Assembly: GCA_028622995.1 (NCBI GenBank)
Contig: JAJQJQ010000033.1
Location: 2,728,001-2,792,000, forward strand
Direction of reading: 5' to 3'
DNA from: Panagrolaimus kolymaensis
Lineage: Eukaryota; Nematoda; Chromadorea; Rhabditida; Panagrolaimidae
Length of the DNA stretch: 64,000 nucleotides
A program made the position numbers and the translations under genes. The notes below the pieces were generated by a model. The model was not told the origin of the DNA. It did no database searches and saw only the letters and a program-made list of their open reading frames with translations. Below are positions 1 through 11,298 of this stretch, in pieces. The stretch's first letter is position 1. Every line of letters begins with the position of its first letter.

Positions 1-3000
1 GTGGTGTTTCACCTTTAGTAAGTTCATCAAATCATGCAATTTAAAAGAAATTTCATATTTTTTAAGAATTAACCTTATTTAATATGTTTTTCTTCTAATG
101 TTTACTTTAAATAATTAACCAACATTTTTTTAGCAGCTTCGTACTGGTCGAGAACGAACTCGAAGCAATTCGTCTCAACGTTCTTCTGGATATCCAACAG
201 CTCTTTCGCCTGCAACACCTCCTCTACCTGCAAGTCGGCGTCAATCCATTTCGAACATCCTTATTCCTTCAACAAGAACTGGTCTTGATGTTACACCTCC
301 AAAAAGAGATGCCAAAAGCTATTTTGGTACTCCTTCTCAACTTGCAACAGCTCATGAAAATAGCGAAGGTTCAACAAAAACTGGTCGTGAAGCATCTCAA
401 CGTTCGCCTGCAACACCTTCTCATCCTGCAAGTCGTCGGCAATCAATTTCAAATGTTCTCATTCCTTCAACTCGCCCAAAGCTTGAACGTTCTCCTCTTC
501 AAACTGGCCGTGAACTCAGTCAACGATCGTCGGATCAAGGAAGTTTTAGTGATACGTCTGCTGGAGGAAGTTATGCGTCTGATAATGGTCTTCGAACAGC
601 TCTTGCACTTTCTCCTTATTCTGGGTCACCAATAAAAGATGGGGAAAACAAACCGTTTGTTTAAAAATATTTTTTTCATTTATGTAAAATTTTTATTGTT
701 TTAGAGTTCTAACTCCTGCTCAACAATGGTCTAATGTTAAGCCTGGTCGTGGTCCTAAGATTTGTCCTGCTAAATCGCCTGTTCTCAATACTGCTCGCGA
801 AGTTAAACCTAAAAGTCGTTGTTCTGGAACTTCTCAACGTGAAGGCAAGCATACTCCAGAAAAGATTTGGAATGATCTCGTCCAAGCTTCGCAACAACAA
901 GATGCGAAAGAAGCTACAAAACCATCTGGATTACATACTTCGCGTGTTGCTCCTACAATTTCGGTTAGCTTACTTTTAAAAAATTGACAAAATATTTATA
1001 AATTTTTAGCCTTTACCTAGTCGTGAACCTTTGCTTACAACTGCTCGACGCGCCGCAACACCACCTTCTGCAACTTGTAAACCATCTACAAATATTCTTG
1101 CTCCTTCAACTCGTACAGGTCTTGAACATACTCCTTTGCAAAGTGGCCGCGAACCTAGTGAACGCTCAATTAGAACTGGTCGGGATGCTTCTCAGCGTTC
1201 TTCTGGTTATCCAACTGCACTTTCACCAGCAACACCACCTCTACCAGCAAGTCGTCGACAATCTATCTCAAATGTTAAAATTCCTTCCACTCGTACTGGT
1301 TTAGATGTTACACCACAGCGAATTCAACCTGTTACTCCTTTTCAACTTGCAACAGGTCATGAATCTAGTGAATGCTCAACACGAACTGGTCGTGAAACTT
1401 CTCAACGCTCACCTTCAACGCCGCCATCACGAGCAAATCGTCGTCAATCAATCTCTGATGTTCGAATTCCTTCCACTCACACTGGACATGAACATACGCC
1501 ATCAGAAAGTAGTTTAGAACGTTCAATTTCTGAAAATCCATCACATCGTACTCAAAATTCACCTTCATGCCAATCAAGTAGAAAAGAACCGATTGTTCAA
1601 CAAGGTCAACCTGCAATGGTAAGTTAAGCTTCTAATTTTTATTTTTTTAAATTTATTTTTAGGGTTCATTTCATGCATCTTCACCGCGTTCTTCTGGTTA
1701 TCCAACGGCTCTTTCTCCTGCTACACCACCTCTACCAGCAAGTCGCCGACAATCAATCTCAAATGTGGTTATTCCTTCAACTAGAACGGGGCTTGAAGTA
1801 ACGCCACCACGGAGAATGGATCAAAGCCATCCTGCTGCTCATATCGGAACTGTTCGTGATCCAAGTGAACGTTCAACAAGAACTGGACGAGAAGCTTCAC
1901 AACATTCACCTTCAACACCTCGTACTCCAGCCAGTCGTGTTCATTCAATCTCCAATGTTAATGTTGCTTCAACTCGTACAGGCCTTGAACACACTCCTCT
2001 GCAAAATGGTCGGGATACTCCTCAGAATTCTCCTTGTTGTCGCACTGGAATAGCTCAAGCTACTTCGCCAGTTTCTCGTTCAAAAACTGCTCGTGGATTA
2101 TCTCCTTTGGTTACTCCTCCAAAAAGCCTTGTAAGTTATTCTTTTATAAATATTGATATATGGCTTCTTTTTTTATCGTTTCACATTACCTATCCTATCT
2201 TTTTTTAGCAGCTTCGTACTGGTCGAGAACGAACTCGAAGCAATTCGTCTCAACGTTCTTCTGGATATCCAACAGCTCTTTCACCTGCAACACCACCTCT
2301 ACCAGCAAGTCGTCGTCAATCCATTTCGAACATCCTTATTCCTTCAACAAGAACTGGTCTTGATGTTACACCTCCAAAAAGAGATGCCAAAAGCTATTTT
2401 GGTACTCCTTCTCAACTTGCAACAGCTCATGAAAATAGCGAAGGTTCAACAAAAACTGGTCGTGAAGCATCTCAGCGTTCACCTGCAAGTCGTCGGCAAT
2501 CTATTTCAAATGTTCTTGTTCCTTCAACTCGTACAGGTCTTGAACATACTCCTTTGAAAAGTGGCCGTGAACCTAGTGAACGCTCAATTAGAACTGGTCG
2601 GGATGCTTCTCAACGTTCTTCTGGTTATCCCACAGCAATTAGCCCTTCAATTTGTAAGTTTTTTATATTTTATTTTTATACTATAAATTTTATGCTTTTA
2701 GCACGCGATAATTTAAAGGGTACTGAACTCTTCCCTCCTCTTGATCCTAATCTTGGTCAACCAATAACTTCTCAACTTGAAGCGCCTCTTGGTACTGCAA
2801 AGATTCTTCCTCCAAATGCTCCTGTCCAAAGTGATGAAGATGGTCTTGATCGTGTTACAATTGAATCCTCTGATAGTAATGAATCTGTTACCGTAAATAT
2901 TATTATTACACTTAAAAGAAAATATTAATTTTCGCTTATTTCAGAGTCAATTAAGCGTTGAAATCAATAATACCGAACCTGATCCTCTTGGTGGCCGAAG

Positions 3001-3079
3001 ACGTCGTCGTATGCGTCCTAAACGTATTCTCCTCAATGGTGAAGAAGTTTGGAGTGAAAAAAAGAACAAAAAAAATTAA
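1..3079 (+). CDS. Ser/Thr/Arg-rich phospho-motif repeat protein, 5' partial
   Basis: I do not recognise this gene. Eight exons (1-17, 134-654, 705-963, 1010-1618, 1663-2130, 2209-2653, 2702-2892, 2945-3079) keep one frame for about 880 residues; the 5' end lies outside the window. Most of the protein is a degenerate repeat of about 40-70 residues built from blocks such as RTGREASQRSP, ATPPLPASRRQSISN and IPSTRTGLEHTP. The RRQS block fits a basophilic-kinase (PKA-type) consensus, and the many SP and TP pairs fit proline-directed kinases. The last exon ends in a basic segment with RRRRRMRPKR followed by LLNGEEVW. No enzymatic domain, signal peptide or membrane segment is visible. The composition suggests a disordered, heavily phosphorylated scaffold or chromatin-associated protein, which is inference. 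The exons at 134 and 2209 are near-identical copies. Confidence 0.8.
134..473 (+). repeat. Coding duplication, copy 1 (partner 2209-2531)
   Basis: The start of this exon matches the exon starting at 2209 almost base for base. The differences I found in the aligned part are silent third-position changes, plus an 18 bp in-frame insertion here near 410. The preceding introns differ except for the last few bases. This suggests unequal crossing-over or gene conversion within the gene. Confidence 0.85.
2209..2531 (+). repeat. Coding duplication, copy 2 (partner 134-473)
   Basis: This is the partner of the exon copy at 134-473. It lacks 18 bp near 2480. The stretch after it (about 2508-2634) is instead near-identical to about 1090-1219, so this exon is a mosaic of two other repeat regions of the same gene. 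Confidence 0.85.
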
Positions 3080-3107
3080 ATTCTAAATGTTTTTTTTATT
3101 TACTAAT

Positions 3108-3434
3108 TTATTTACTTTGTATTGTATTTGTATCGTAAAAAATAAAGTTTAAATTATTATTATTACTGTCGAATAGTTTTCTTTTTGCTGGGCTCTTTGG
3201 TGGTGGAATCGTTGAATTTTGTGAATGCGGTTTGAAAGGACTTTTTGGTGGAGGAATTCTTTTTACTGGAGATTTTAAAAGTTCTTTTTTACGTTTAATC
3301 TCATCTGCAATGTCTCGCAAACTATCAGCAAAATCCTTCATATCTAATTGAGATTTTAGTTTTCGTTGTTTTTTGCATACGCATGATTTTGAGCGAATTC
3401 GATGGCTTGGTTTTTTTACTGGGGATGAAGACAT
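3108..3434 (-). CDS. Small basic SP/K-motif protein
   Basis: Single-exon frame of 108 residues, starting at the ATG at 3434-3432. That ATG lies 2 bases after TTTTTTAG, a good trans-splice acceptor, which is why I prefer it to longer frames. The protein is Lys-rich with at least four SPxK/R-type sites (SPVKK, SPVKR, SPFK, SPAKR), two PPPKSP repeats, a CVC pair, and a short central helix-prone stretch (DFADSLRDIADEIKRKKELL). The family is not recognised. The composition resembles small CDK-regulated nuclear proteins, which is inference only. Its 3' end lies 29 bp from the stop of the convergent repeat-protein gene, so the two 3' UTRs probably overlap. Confidence 0.6.
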   Translation of the reverse strand: MSSSPVKKPSHRIRSKSCVCKKQRKLKSQLDMKDFADSLRDIADEIKRKKELLKSPVKRIPPPKSPFKPHSQNSTIPPPKSPAKRKLFDSNNNNLNFIFYDTNTIQSK

Positions 3435-4662
3435 TACTAAAAAATATATATAAATTTTCATCGACATCTTCTACTTCGACATTTTCTACATCGACATTTT
3501 TTTATATACAAAGGGTAAAAAAAATTTCTTTGTTGTTTGCGTTTTTCAAATAAAAGAAGAGTTTCTGAATTGGGAGAGTAAAGTAAAAGGAAAATAGTTT
3601 CAAAAAATGTCTTTTACAATGGAATTCTTAAGAATTTTTTACAATTATAACGCATTTTGGGAATAAAAATTTTCTAATGTCGATTCAAAGAAGTCAATAT
3701 CGAAAAAATCGGGGACATGTCGATTTTTCGACTTGTCGATGTCGTCCAAAGATGAGCATAACATTTTTTTAAACATCAAATTATTTAAAGTTTAATTAAT
3801 TATACAAAAATAAACTGGGAATACGCGAAATGTGATTTCATTTTGATCAAAAATTTTATTAAAAAAAGGTAGCTATCAAAATTTAGAAAAATGGAAAGAT
3901 TTTTTTGTAATATTTTCATAGTACAAAACAATTGGGTTGTTTATCAAAGTGGATGCTTTCGAAAAAATATATGGGTTTACAAAAAATAAATATGGTAAGA
4001 ATAGCTCTTTTTTTAAACTTCACTGTTTTATCAAACAACAACAATATGACTAAAAGAATGTAAGAAGAAAAATGAACGATGAGAAGAGAAGAGAAATAGT
4101 TTGCATTGTTTTTTCAAAAGTGGCAAAGTTCCAACGACAACAAAAAAAATGCTCTATTATTGGATGTAATTAACGAGCGCATCAAATTTCTTTAGCGATG
4201 AGAAATTCATTAATTGGCACCTATTTATTTTTATTTTTGTTTTTCAACTCAAATAACAGCAATATTTTATTTTTTAACGAAGGAAATTTTGCGTAATATT
4301 TTTACATTTTGCAAAAAAAAAACAAACTAAAATTTTCTGAAGAGTAAAATAAGTTTCAAAACCATCTGGATTACATACAGCTCGTATAGCTTTTGCATAA
4401 TTGTTTCTTTTCTTTTTTAAATTTTAACAAATAAAGTTTACTCATGAATTTTCTTTTTCTTTGTTATTGCTCCATTTCATTTTTGTTTACTCATTCATCA
4501 TCGATCGAGTCGCGATCTAATGCTGATGCGTGGGGGAAGCTTATCATTTTTCAAGCAATCATGTCAAAGTTGACTTTTCCATTTCCTCCATATTGATTCA
4601 TTCATTTATTCTTCCTCTTTTGGTGGTGAAGACTTTTTTGAAACTTTTTTCAATCAAAAAAT
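3435..4662. other. Intergenic: inverted TCGACAT motifs and an exon-derived fragment
   Basis: No gene is visible. It holds a run of TCGACAT-type words at 3459-3500 and their inverse (ATGTCGA, TCGACTTGTCGA) at about 3677-3748, A/T tracts, and at 4357-4378 a 22-base exact copy of bases 917-938 from the upstream repeat gene. The last part should carry the lipase promoter. Confidence 0.6.
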
Positions 4663-6696
4663 ATGCTTTTGATTTTGTTATTAGCAATCTTCGCAACTAC
4701 AGTATCTGCTAATCCAGCTTTTTATGATGATGCCGTGAGTTTATAATTTTCCGCCTTCTTTTTGTGTGAATTACAAAAGTTTTTTTTCCAGCTTACTCGC
4801 CAACTTCTTTCTATAGCTGCTGGAGGATTTGCTGAAAGTCCATTGATTTGTGTAAAGAAAACTTTTCCAGATAGCAATTGGACATTATTTGAACGAGTGG
4901 TAAAAACTTCTTTGTTTGACAAAAGTGATATTTAAATAGAATTAATTAATTTCAGGCTGTTTATAATGATAAATTAAAAGGAAATTTAACTTATTATTCA
5001 ATAATTAATGATGCCAAGCGTGAAATCATTATTGTTTTTGCCGCAGATGAACCAAGAAGTATGCTTAAGTTTATTTCAGCTTCTGTATTTTTTTTAAAGT
5101 ATTGTTACTTTGATATTATTTATTTTTTTTTTGAATCCGATGAATCAGTCATTCCTTTTTCGACATCTTCCTTTTCATTTGAAAATTCAGAGAAACAATT
5201 TTTTGACTGATACCGATACACCATAAAAAAACATTTGAAAAAGATGAAACTCACGTTGATCATCATTTCAGATTCAGATTCTTTGACTGGGCTTTTAAAA
5301 TACAATGAACCAAAAAATTTCTTGAATTACGGTAGTGTGAATAATATTTTTTATGAATTGCAACAAGGAATTTGGAATTATGTTCATAAACTTGCTGCAT
5401 ATGAAGAATATCATCCATATACCATAACTTATACCGGATATTCCATTGGTGGAGCAGTTGCAACTTTAGCTGCAATGAAAACAGTATCGGATAATATTCG
5501 AGATTCGGCTCGTGTGAAATTGGTTACATTTGGAGAACCTCGAGTTGGAAATTTAGTTTTTGCAAGTTCGGTTGATCGTGAACTTCCAAACATTTTTCGA
5601 ATCACCCATCGCAGTGATCCAATTGTTCATTTACCTCCTTGTGATTCAAATGGAAAAATCACTTGCACTACTAATGAACCTCAATCCCCTCATCATCATG
5701 GAGTTGAAATTTTTTATGATAACGACATGCGTTACAATGCCGATTTTCTTCGTTGCACTTATGATGATGAAGATGCAAATTGCAGTAATGGCCTTCAAGA
5801 TCAACCTGATTTTAAAGATCATGAATATTATTTTCAAGTAAGTTGAAATAATTTGAGATATTACACGTTGACTAGCTTGGCGGATTTTTTTCTTTTATCA
5901 GAAAAAATTACGTCACGATTTTAAACTTTTCATAGTTTTTCTTTCTTCGGCCAAAGTTTATTTCCTTTTTTATTTAAAAAATGTATTAAAATGTAAATAC
6001 TTTTCAAAGCAGCAATTATACCACATTGCTTTCATTTTTTCATAGTGCAAGCAACAAAAAATGGGCTAAAAATGGAAACTTCCGCGTGCCTAAAGAAAAT
6101 AAATTACCCTAGTTGCTCGAAAGAAATAAAAACGCTGCAAAAAAATTTCTTTTGTCTTTGGAAAAATAATTTTTTGAATCAAACAAAGAATTTTTATTTT
6201 TACTCTATCGAAGCCGAAAAAATACAAAGCCATTTTTTTAAATATTTTTGCAAAGAAATATTTGCTAGTTATAACATTATCAAATTCACTTGGAAAACTT
6301 GTTGGATACATTTTCTGTTAGTTGTGAGATAGGAAAGGTATGGATCGCCTTAATTTTTAATTCATAACAAAGCTTATTATAATTAAAGTATTCTTTTTTT
6401 TCACTCTTTCACTACAAACAACAAGATTTAATTTTCGTTGTTGTGGTAGAGAAAATAAATAAATCCTCCTTCCTCTCAATTAAAAGTCGTAAATAGAGGA
6501 AGATCATAGTACTCCACCAACAACCCAAACCACCATGAGTATATTTTTTTTTTAGCACAAAGTCATAACTTATGGAAAAAATGATTGCACAGATGTGGAT
6601 GCCGCACAACAAAATACTGCAACTACAGTTTCTGTCATTACAGGAATTTTTTACATTATTGCTTTAAACTTTTACAATTTATTTCATTTTCTTTGA
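4663..6696 (+). CDS. Secreted class-3 lipase-like protein
   Basis: Five exons (4663-4734, 4792-4899, 4956-5058, 5272-5837, 6556-6696) encode 329 residues. A signal peptide of about 16 residues (LLILLLAIFATTVSA) points to secretion. The Lipase_3 fold is shown by the nucleophile elbow GYSIGGA (Ser152), a VTFGEPRVGN strand, DPIVHLPP carrying the likely catalytic Asp210, and HHHGVE carrying the catalytic His at 235-237. The family normally hydrolyses ester bonds of acylglycerols. Oddities: the usual GHSLGG is GYSIGG, and the oxyanion-hole strand that normally reads FRGT reads FAAD (exon 3), so activity may be reduced or altered. The last intron (718 bp) is unusually long, and the C-terminus ends in a hydrophobic stretch. 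Nematode genomes carry many paralogues, so I give no symbol. Confidence 0.85.
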
Positions 6697-7034
6697 TTGT
6701 TTTTAAATGTTGATAATTTGCGAATTTTAAATTTAAATAAAAATCAAACAATTTATTTGTCAAAAAAATTAAACAAAAATGTGATTGGAACAAAAAAGTA
6801 TTAAATAAAACGGGAGGTTTTTAGCTTCCACAGGTACCGTCAAAAAAGGTATGCTTTAATGGAAGAGAACAAAGTAGACGACATAGGAAAAAAACCTGAT
6901 CAAAATTTTAGGCAAAACGCCGCATGTATAATAAGTACGATAAAAAACAAATGAGAAATAAAAATTTAAATTAAAGAAGACCAGAATCAATCATCATAAT
7001 ACAACAATATCAAAAAAGCACGCAAAAAAATATT
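6697..7034. other. Intergenic, convergent 3' ends
   Basis: AT-rich 3' flanks of the lipase and MAX-like genes. An AATAAA at about 6736 could serve the lipase transcript. Nothing else is seen. Confidence 0.5.
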
Positions 7035-9339
7035 TTAAAGTTGTCCAACAGCAAGTTGGTGTTCACGTAAAGCAAAAAGTTGGCTATTATTGAAATCATT
7101 TGTAAGAGAAGCAACCGATGTTATGGTATTTGTTGATGGTGCAGCAAGTGGAGATTGAATTAAATGTCCAAGATTTTGAAGTAAAAGAGATGAAAGCAAT
7201 GCGTTTTTTGCAGCTTGCTCACTTGCATTAATTGATGGGTAATTTGGTACGTAACTTGTAGCTCCTGTGGTTGCAGCTAAAGGTGACGATGGAAGACAAT
7301 CTGTGACTGAGGTGAACGCTGAAGGCTGTTGTTGTTGTTGATGAACAACAGAAGTGGATGGAAGATTTATGCATGAAAATGCTGATGAAGCTGTTGATGG
7401 AAGTGAAAAAGCTGAATGAGGTTGGGATTGTTGAGGCGGAGGCAAACTGAGATTTGATTGATTTATGAAACTCATGGTGGTGGTTGCATGATTTCGAAGT
7501 TGATCATTTCGACGCTTTTGATCTTCGATTTCCATTTTACTTTCTTTTAATTGTGCTTGTAAAACTTGAATATAATCCACTGCACGTTTAAGGATCAAAG
7601 CTCGAGATGACTGAAAATAAACAAAATATTGTTAAATAATTTTTTGAAAAAACTATGTTCCAATGTTTTTTTTAAAGCGGACAAAGTTCATTCTTCTCTA
7701 GGTTGCTTGTTTTGTTCGCTTTTTATTTAATGCAAAAAAGTGCTTCATCAAGAAAGTAAAAAACGTGTCTAGACCCTATTCCTTTTCTTTACGTTATTGC
7801 TCGCTTGCTACTATTACTACTACTAACGCCGCTGCTGTTGCTGTTGATCAGAATGATGAAAGTCGCAACCTTTATTGCATCGAATTGAATCGCATTGCTG
7901 CATGCTGGAAACACATGGCGCGTGACAACACTAAACAAAAAGAAGAATGAAAATAAATAAACGAGGTTAGTCACAGCCGCCATCATTGCGATCGGTGTTT
8001 TTGTCCAAAGTACACGTTTACTAAAATTCACGTGAAAAATACATGTATGCTTATTTTTAAGTGGTGCCAGACGCGGCAGCACTTGTTTACAAAGAAATAG
8101 AAGGAGAAAAAAGGCAGCAGCCATGGCATTTGCACGTGAATATTTAAAATTTAGCTGCTTTAAAAAGCCGCTTTTTTAAGTGTGCACGCATTCTTTTTAT
8201 GGGTTATCTTTAGAAACACATAAATGAATGCCTTTTTTGAGAAAAAATACTTGTTAAAAACATGTGAAAGATACGTGTCAAAAATAAAAATAGGAAACCA
8301 CGCGGTTATTGTTTTAATGATAAGCTGTAGCACTATGTTCTAAAAATGTCTCATCCGCAAATGTCTTGAGTGAACTTCGGCGAAAAAAGATCAAAATTGT
8401 GGATTAAAAAAGGTCAATTAAAATAAAAGTCCTCAAAAAGCGTCCGCAAAAGTTTTTAAATTAAACATTGAAAAATGAAGAAACTTACTTTTTCACCTTC
8501 CAAAAGTGGAATGGCATTTTTAAGGTTTGAAAAATGATCTTTTATATGATCTCGTCGTCGTCTTTCTAATTCATTATGATGAGCTCTACGATCATCATCA
8601 GGAGATAAGGAAGCAGATTTGGGTGAAAATCCAGAATCATCCTAAAACATCAAAAGTCAGAAATATTGTTTAATTTTGTTTTTTGTTTGTTTTTTATTTT
8701 TTGCCTCCTCTTTTGGAAAAAGAGAGAAAGAGGGAGAAGAAGAAAATAATGGGATATTCACGTGTTTTTAGTGCCAGTCGAAAAGTTTGTTTTTTTCAGT
8801 TTCCATTTTATTTCCAGCCTGGTAGTGCCATGAATGCGTGGATCAGAAATGAAAACATGCCTTTGGACATTTAATGGACTTCCAGAAACGAAATGGAAAA
8901 GACGAAGAAGCCCATAAACGCACTTTTAAAACCATTGCTATCCAACAAAAAAGAAGAAGAGAGAAGTGCATGCATAAAGAGTTTGTTCTTTGAGGCTTGA
9001 GAGCAAAAAAACAGTGAGACAACATTTTTTAAAAAAAGGGAAGAGAGGAAGAGTTCAATGAGTAAAAAATGTGGATCGAGTAAAAAACCCATAAACATGT
9101 TTGGAAGGTTTAATTGGTAGAAGTAATTGGTTTTAAGAAAAAGTTGCAAAAGAAGCTTTAAATAGGGAAATCGCAGACCACATGTGGTTTTTTATTCAAA
9201 GAATCACAGTAACGTAATAAATCCAAAGAAATCATGAAGATAGTAAACTTACATCACTGAAATCTCCTTCATCACTATGATATTTTCGTTTACGTTGAAT
9301 ATGGCGGGTTGAAGGCAAGGCATTTGAATTGGGAGCCAT
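7035..9339 (-). CDS. MAX: MAX-like bHLH transcription factor (MXL family)
   Basis: Three exons (9339-9253, 8641-8489, 7610-7035) encode 271 residues. A short Lys/Arg-rich N-terminus is followed by a bHLH (about residues 45-107) that clearly matches [23 protein letters not shown], the loop [10 protein letters not shown], then [15 protein letters not shown] and a heptad-like leucine-zipper region. The E-box-reading His, Glu and Arg of the basic helix (H-x3-E-x3-R) are present, so CACGTG binding is expected. The rest, about 160 residues, is Gln/Ser/Pro-rich with HQQQQQ and no known domain. MAX proteins dimerise with MYC/MAD/MLX-type partners in the nucleus. Introns 1 and 2 are long (611 and 878 bp), and several CACGTG sites lie in them and upstream. 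C. elegans has mxl-1, -2 and -3; I cannot say which is the closest. Confidence 0.92.
8019..8024. promoter_or_regulatory. E-box CACGTG in intron 2 of the MAX-like gene
   Basis: Perfect CACGTG within TTCACGTGAA. A second copy lies at 8133-8138 in the same intron and a third at 8759-8764 in intron 1. Binding is inferred from the motif only. Confidence 0.4.
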
Positions 9340-10006
9340 TTTAAAATCAAAGAAAAAACTTGAAAGTTATGGTAAAAGCTGAAAATTCACCAAAATTGTT
9401 TATAACTTTTAACTATAATTTGCTTTCAAAGAAATTCAATTAAAACGCCGCGTTAAGGTTTAGCTTAAATTATGATTTGATCTAAAAAGTTTTAACCAAC
9501 TATGCAGAATAAACCAAATAGATGCCAACTATCCAAGCAAACTTATTTGTTGTATAAAAGCGAAGAAAACAAAAACCCAAAAACAAAATGGAATTTATTT
9601 TTCTTTCTCCTTCTAAAAACCCGCCTCAAAACTCCACCCCTTTTTGATGTTGTTGCTGCTGCTTTGCGACGTTGAAAAACACACGCCTTCAACAATGTGG
9701 GAAAGCACCCAAAATCTTGCACTAAAAAGAAAAATTAATGCCAGCAAAAATAAAATGAAAAGAAGAGGATGAAGTCAGTGGGGGCATCGAAGAACACTCA
9801 AATGATACAGGAGTCAATAAAAAATTGTCTGCACGAAGGATAGAAAGGGAAAACCATTGAAAAAATAAAGGATGCAAGAAAGCCGATGCATTATTCTTCC
9901 TTGAAGCAACTTGAATTTGTCTGTCGAAGATATTTTTCAACTTGGACAAGGAATGACGGAAGACACACTAGTTATTTTTAATAAGTTAGAAAAATATAAT
10001 GAAATT

Positions 10007-10012
10007 CACGTG
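10007..10012. promoter_or_regulatory. E-box CACGTG upstream of the MAX-like gene
   Basis: Palindrome TTCACGTGAA about 670 bp upstream of the start codon. Further CACGTG copies lie at 11241-11246, 12219-12224 and 12986-12991 in the same gene-free region. Confidence 0.4.
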
Positions 10013-11265
10013 AAATTATTGAAAACAATAGAAAACACGAGTTTAAAATTTATTGCATCTCGTGTTGATTAAAATAAAATAAATAAACGAATACGCCTCT
10101 GAACGGAAATATTGCATCATTTACCGTATTATGACCGAAAGATTCTTGTCAATAATAGCAAATCACGTAAACTTCATTTCGAGATTCTTAATTTTAGAGC
10201 TGAGACAATAAACCTCTCTAGCTTGATTTGATTTTCAATGAAGCTTTTTACCTATGGAAATCATATTAGAAGTAATGTGATTTTAAGATGGGGGAAACCA
10301 GATATTTTTAAATATAAAACTCTTTAAAAAAATTGGATGATTTTGAATACACTTTTAAATGCATCCTCATACCATTTTGACTTACACACACGTTCAAAAA
10401 AATCATCAAAAAGCATGCAACAACAAAAAAAATGGGGAAACACAGCTCTTTTTGCGAGTAAAAAAACAAAATACAAGAATTTTGTTTGCGACAAACACAC
10501 ACGTTGATGAAGTTTGTGTTGTTTCTTTTTTTCTAGAAGAAAAAATGCGTTGAAGTTAGTTATTGAGTCAAAGATCGACGAAAACTTTGGTATATTGCAT
10601 CATCTTTTATAAAAAAAACATAGAAAGATTTTTTGATTTACTCCAAAATTCTTTCTGCAAGAAATTCTGGGTTTTCAAAAACCACTAATGATTAAAAATG
10701 AAATAATCCCAAACAAAACAGTTATTTTAAAAACAATATTATTAATTTTAATTATTCTTTAAGATTTAAAAAATTAGCAAAATGACGTTTTTAAACAAAA
10801 AAAACTTAGAATGTGAGTATGTAACTTTTTTAAAAACACTCACAACAAAAGAAAACAAACTAACAAAAAAGAAAAACGTTTTGAACGTTGATTTTTTATT
10901 TGGAAAAAACACACACATATTTTTATTTGTCCTTTTAGTTTTTGATGAACGGTTCTATTTCTAAATGTTTCATAATACTTTGAAGAAGAAAAAGCATGAG
11001 TAAATTCGTAGAAATTTTGTATCCCGGTTTAGTCATTGTTTTAGGTTGAGTTAAGCTTCATCTTTGTTCTTTAGAAAAGTCCTTTGAGTGTTACTTCTTT
11101 GCTTCATTTGCAAAAAAACGTGTACTTTGATATAAAAGGAAAAAAGGGAAACCCTTTTAATACTGTAATTATATGTTTTTGAAAAGGAAGAAAAACAAAA
11201 TGACAGAAGAAAAAAGTCACTGATAAAGGCATTAGATTTTCACGTGAACTTTTTCTTTTCTTATT

Positions 11266-11298
11266 TTTGTTGTTGCTGTTGTTGTTGTTGTTTTTGTC
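11266..11298. repeat. GTT/GCT microsatellite
   Basis: Imperfect trinucleotide run of GTT with one GCT interruption. No coding context. Confidence 0.7.
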
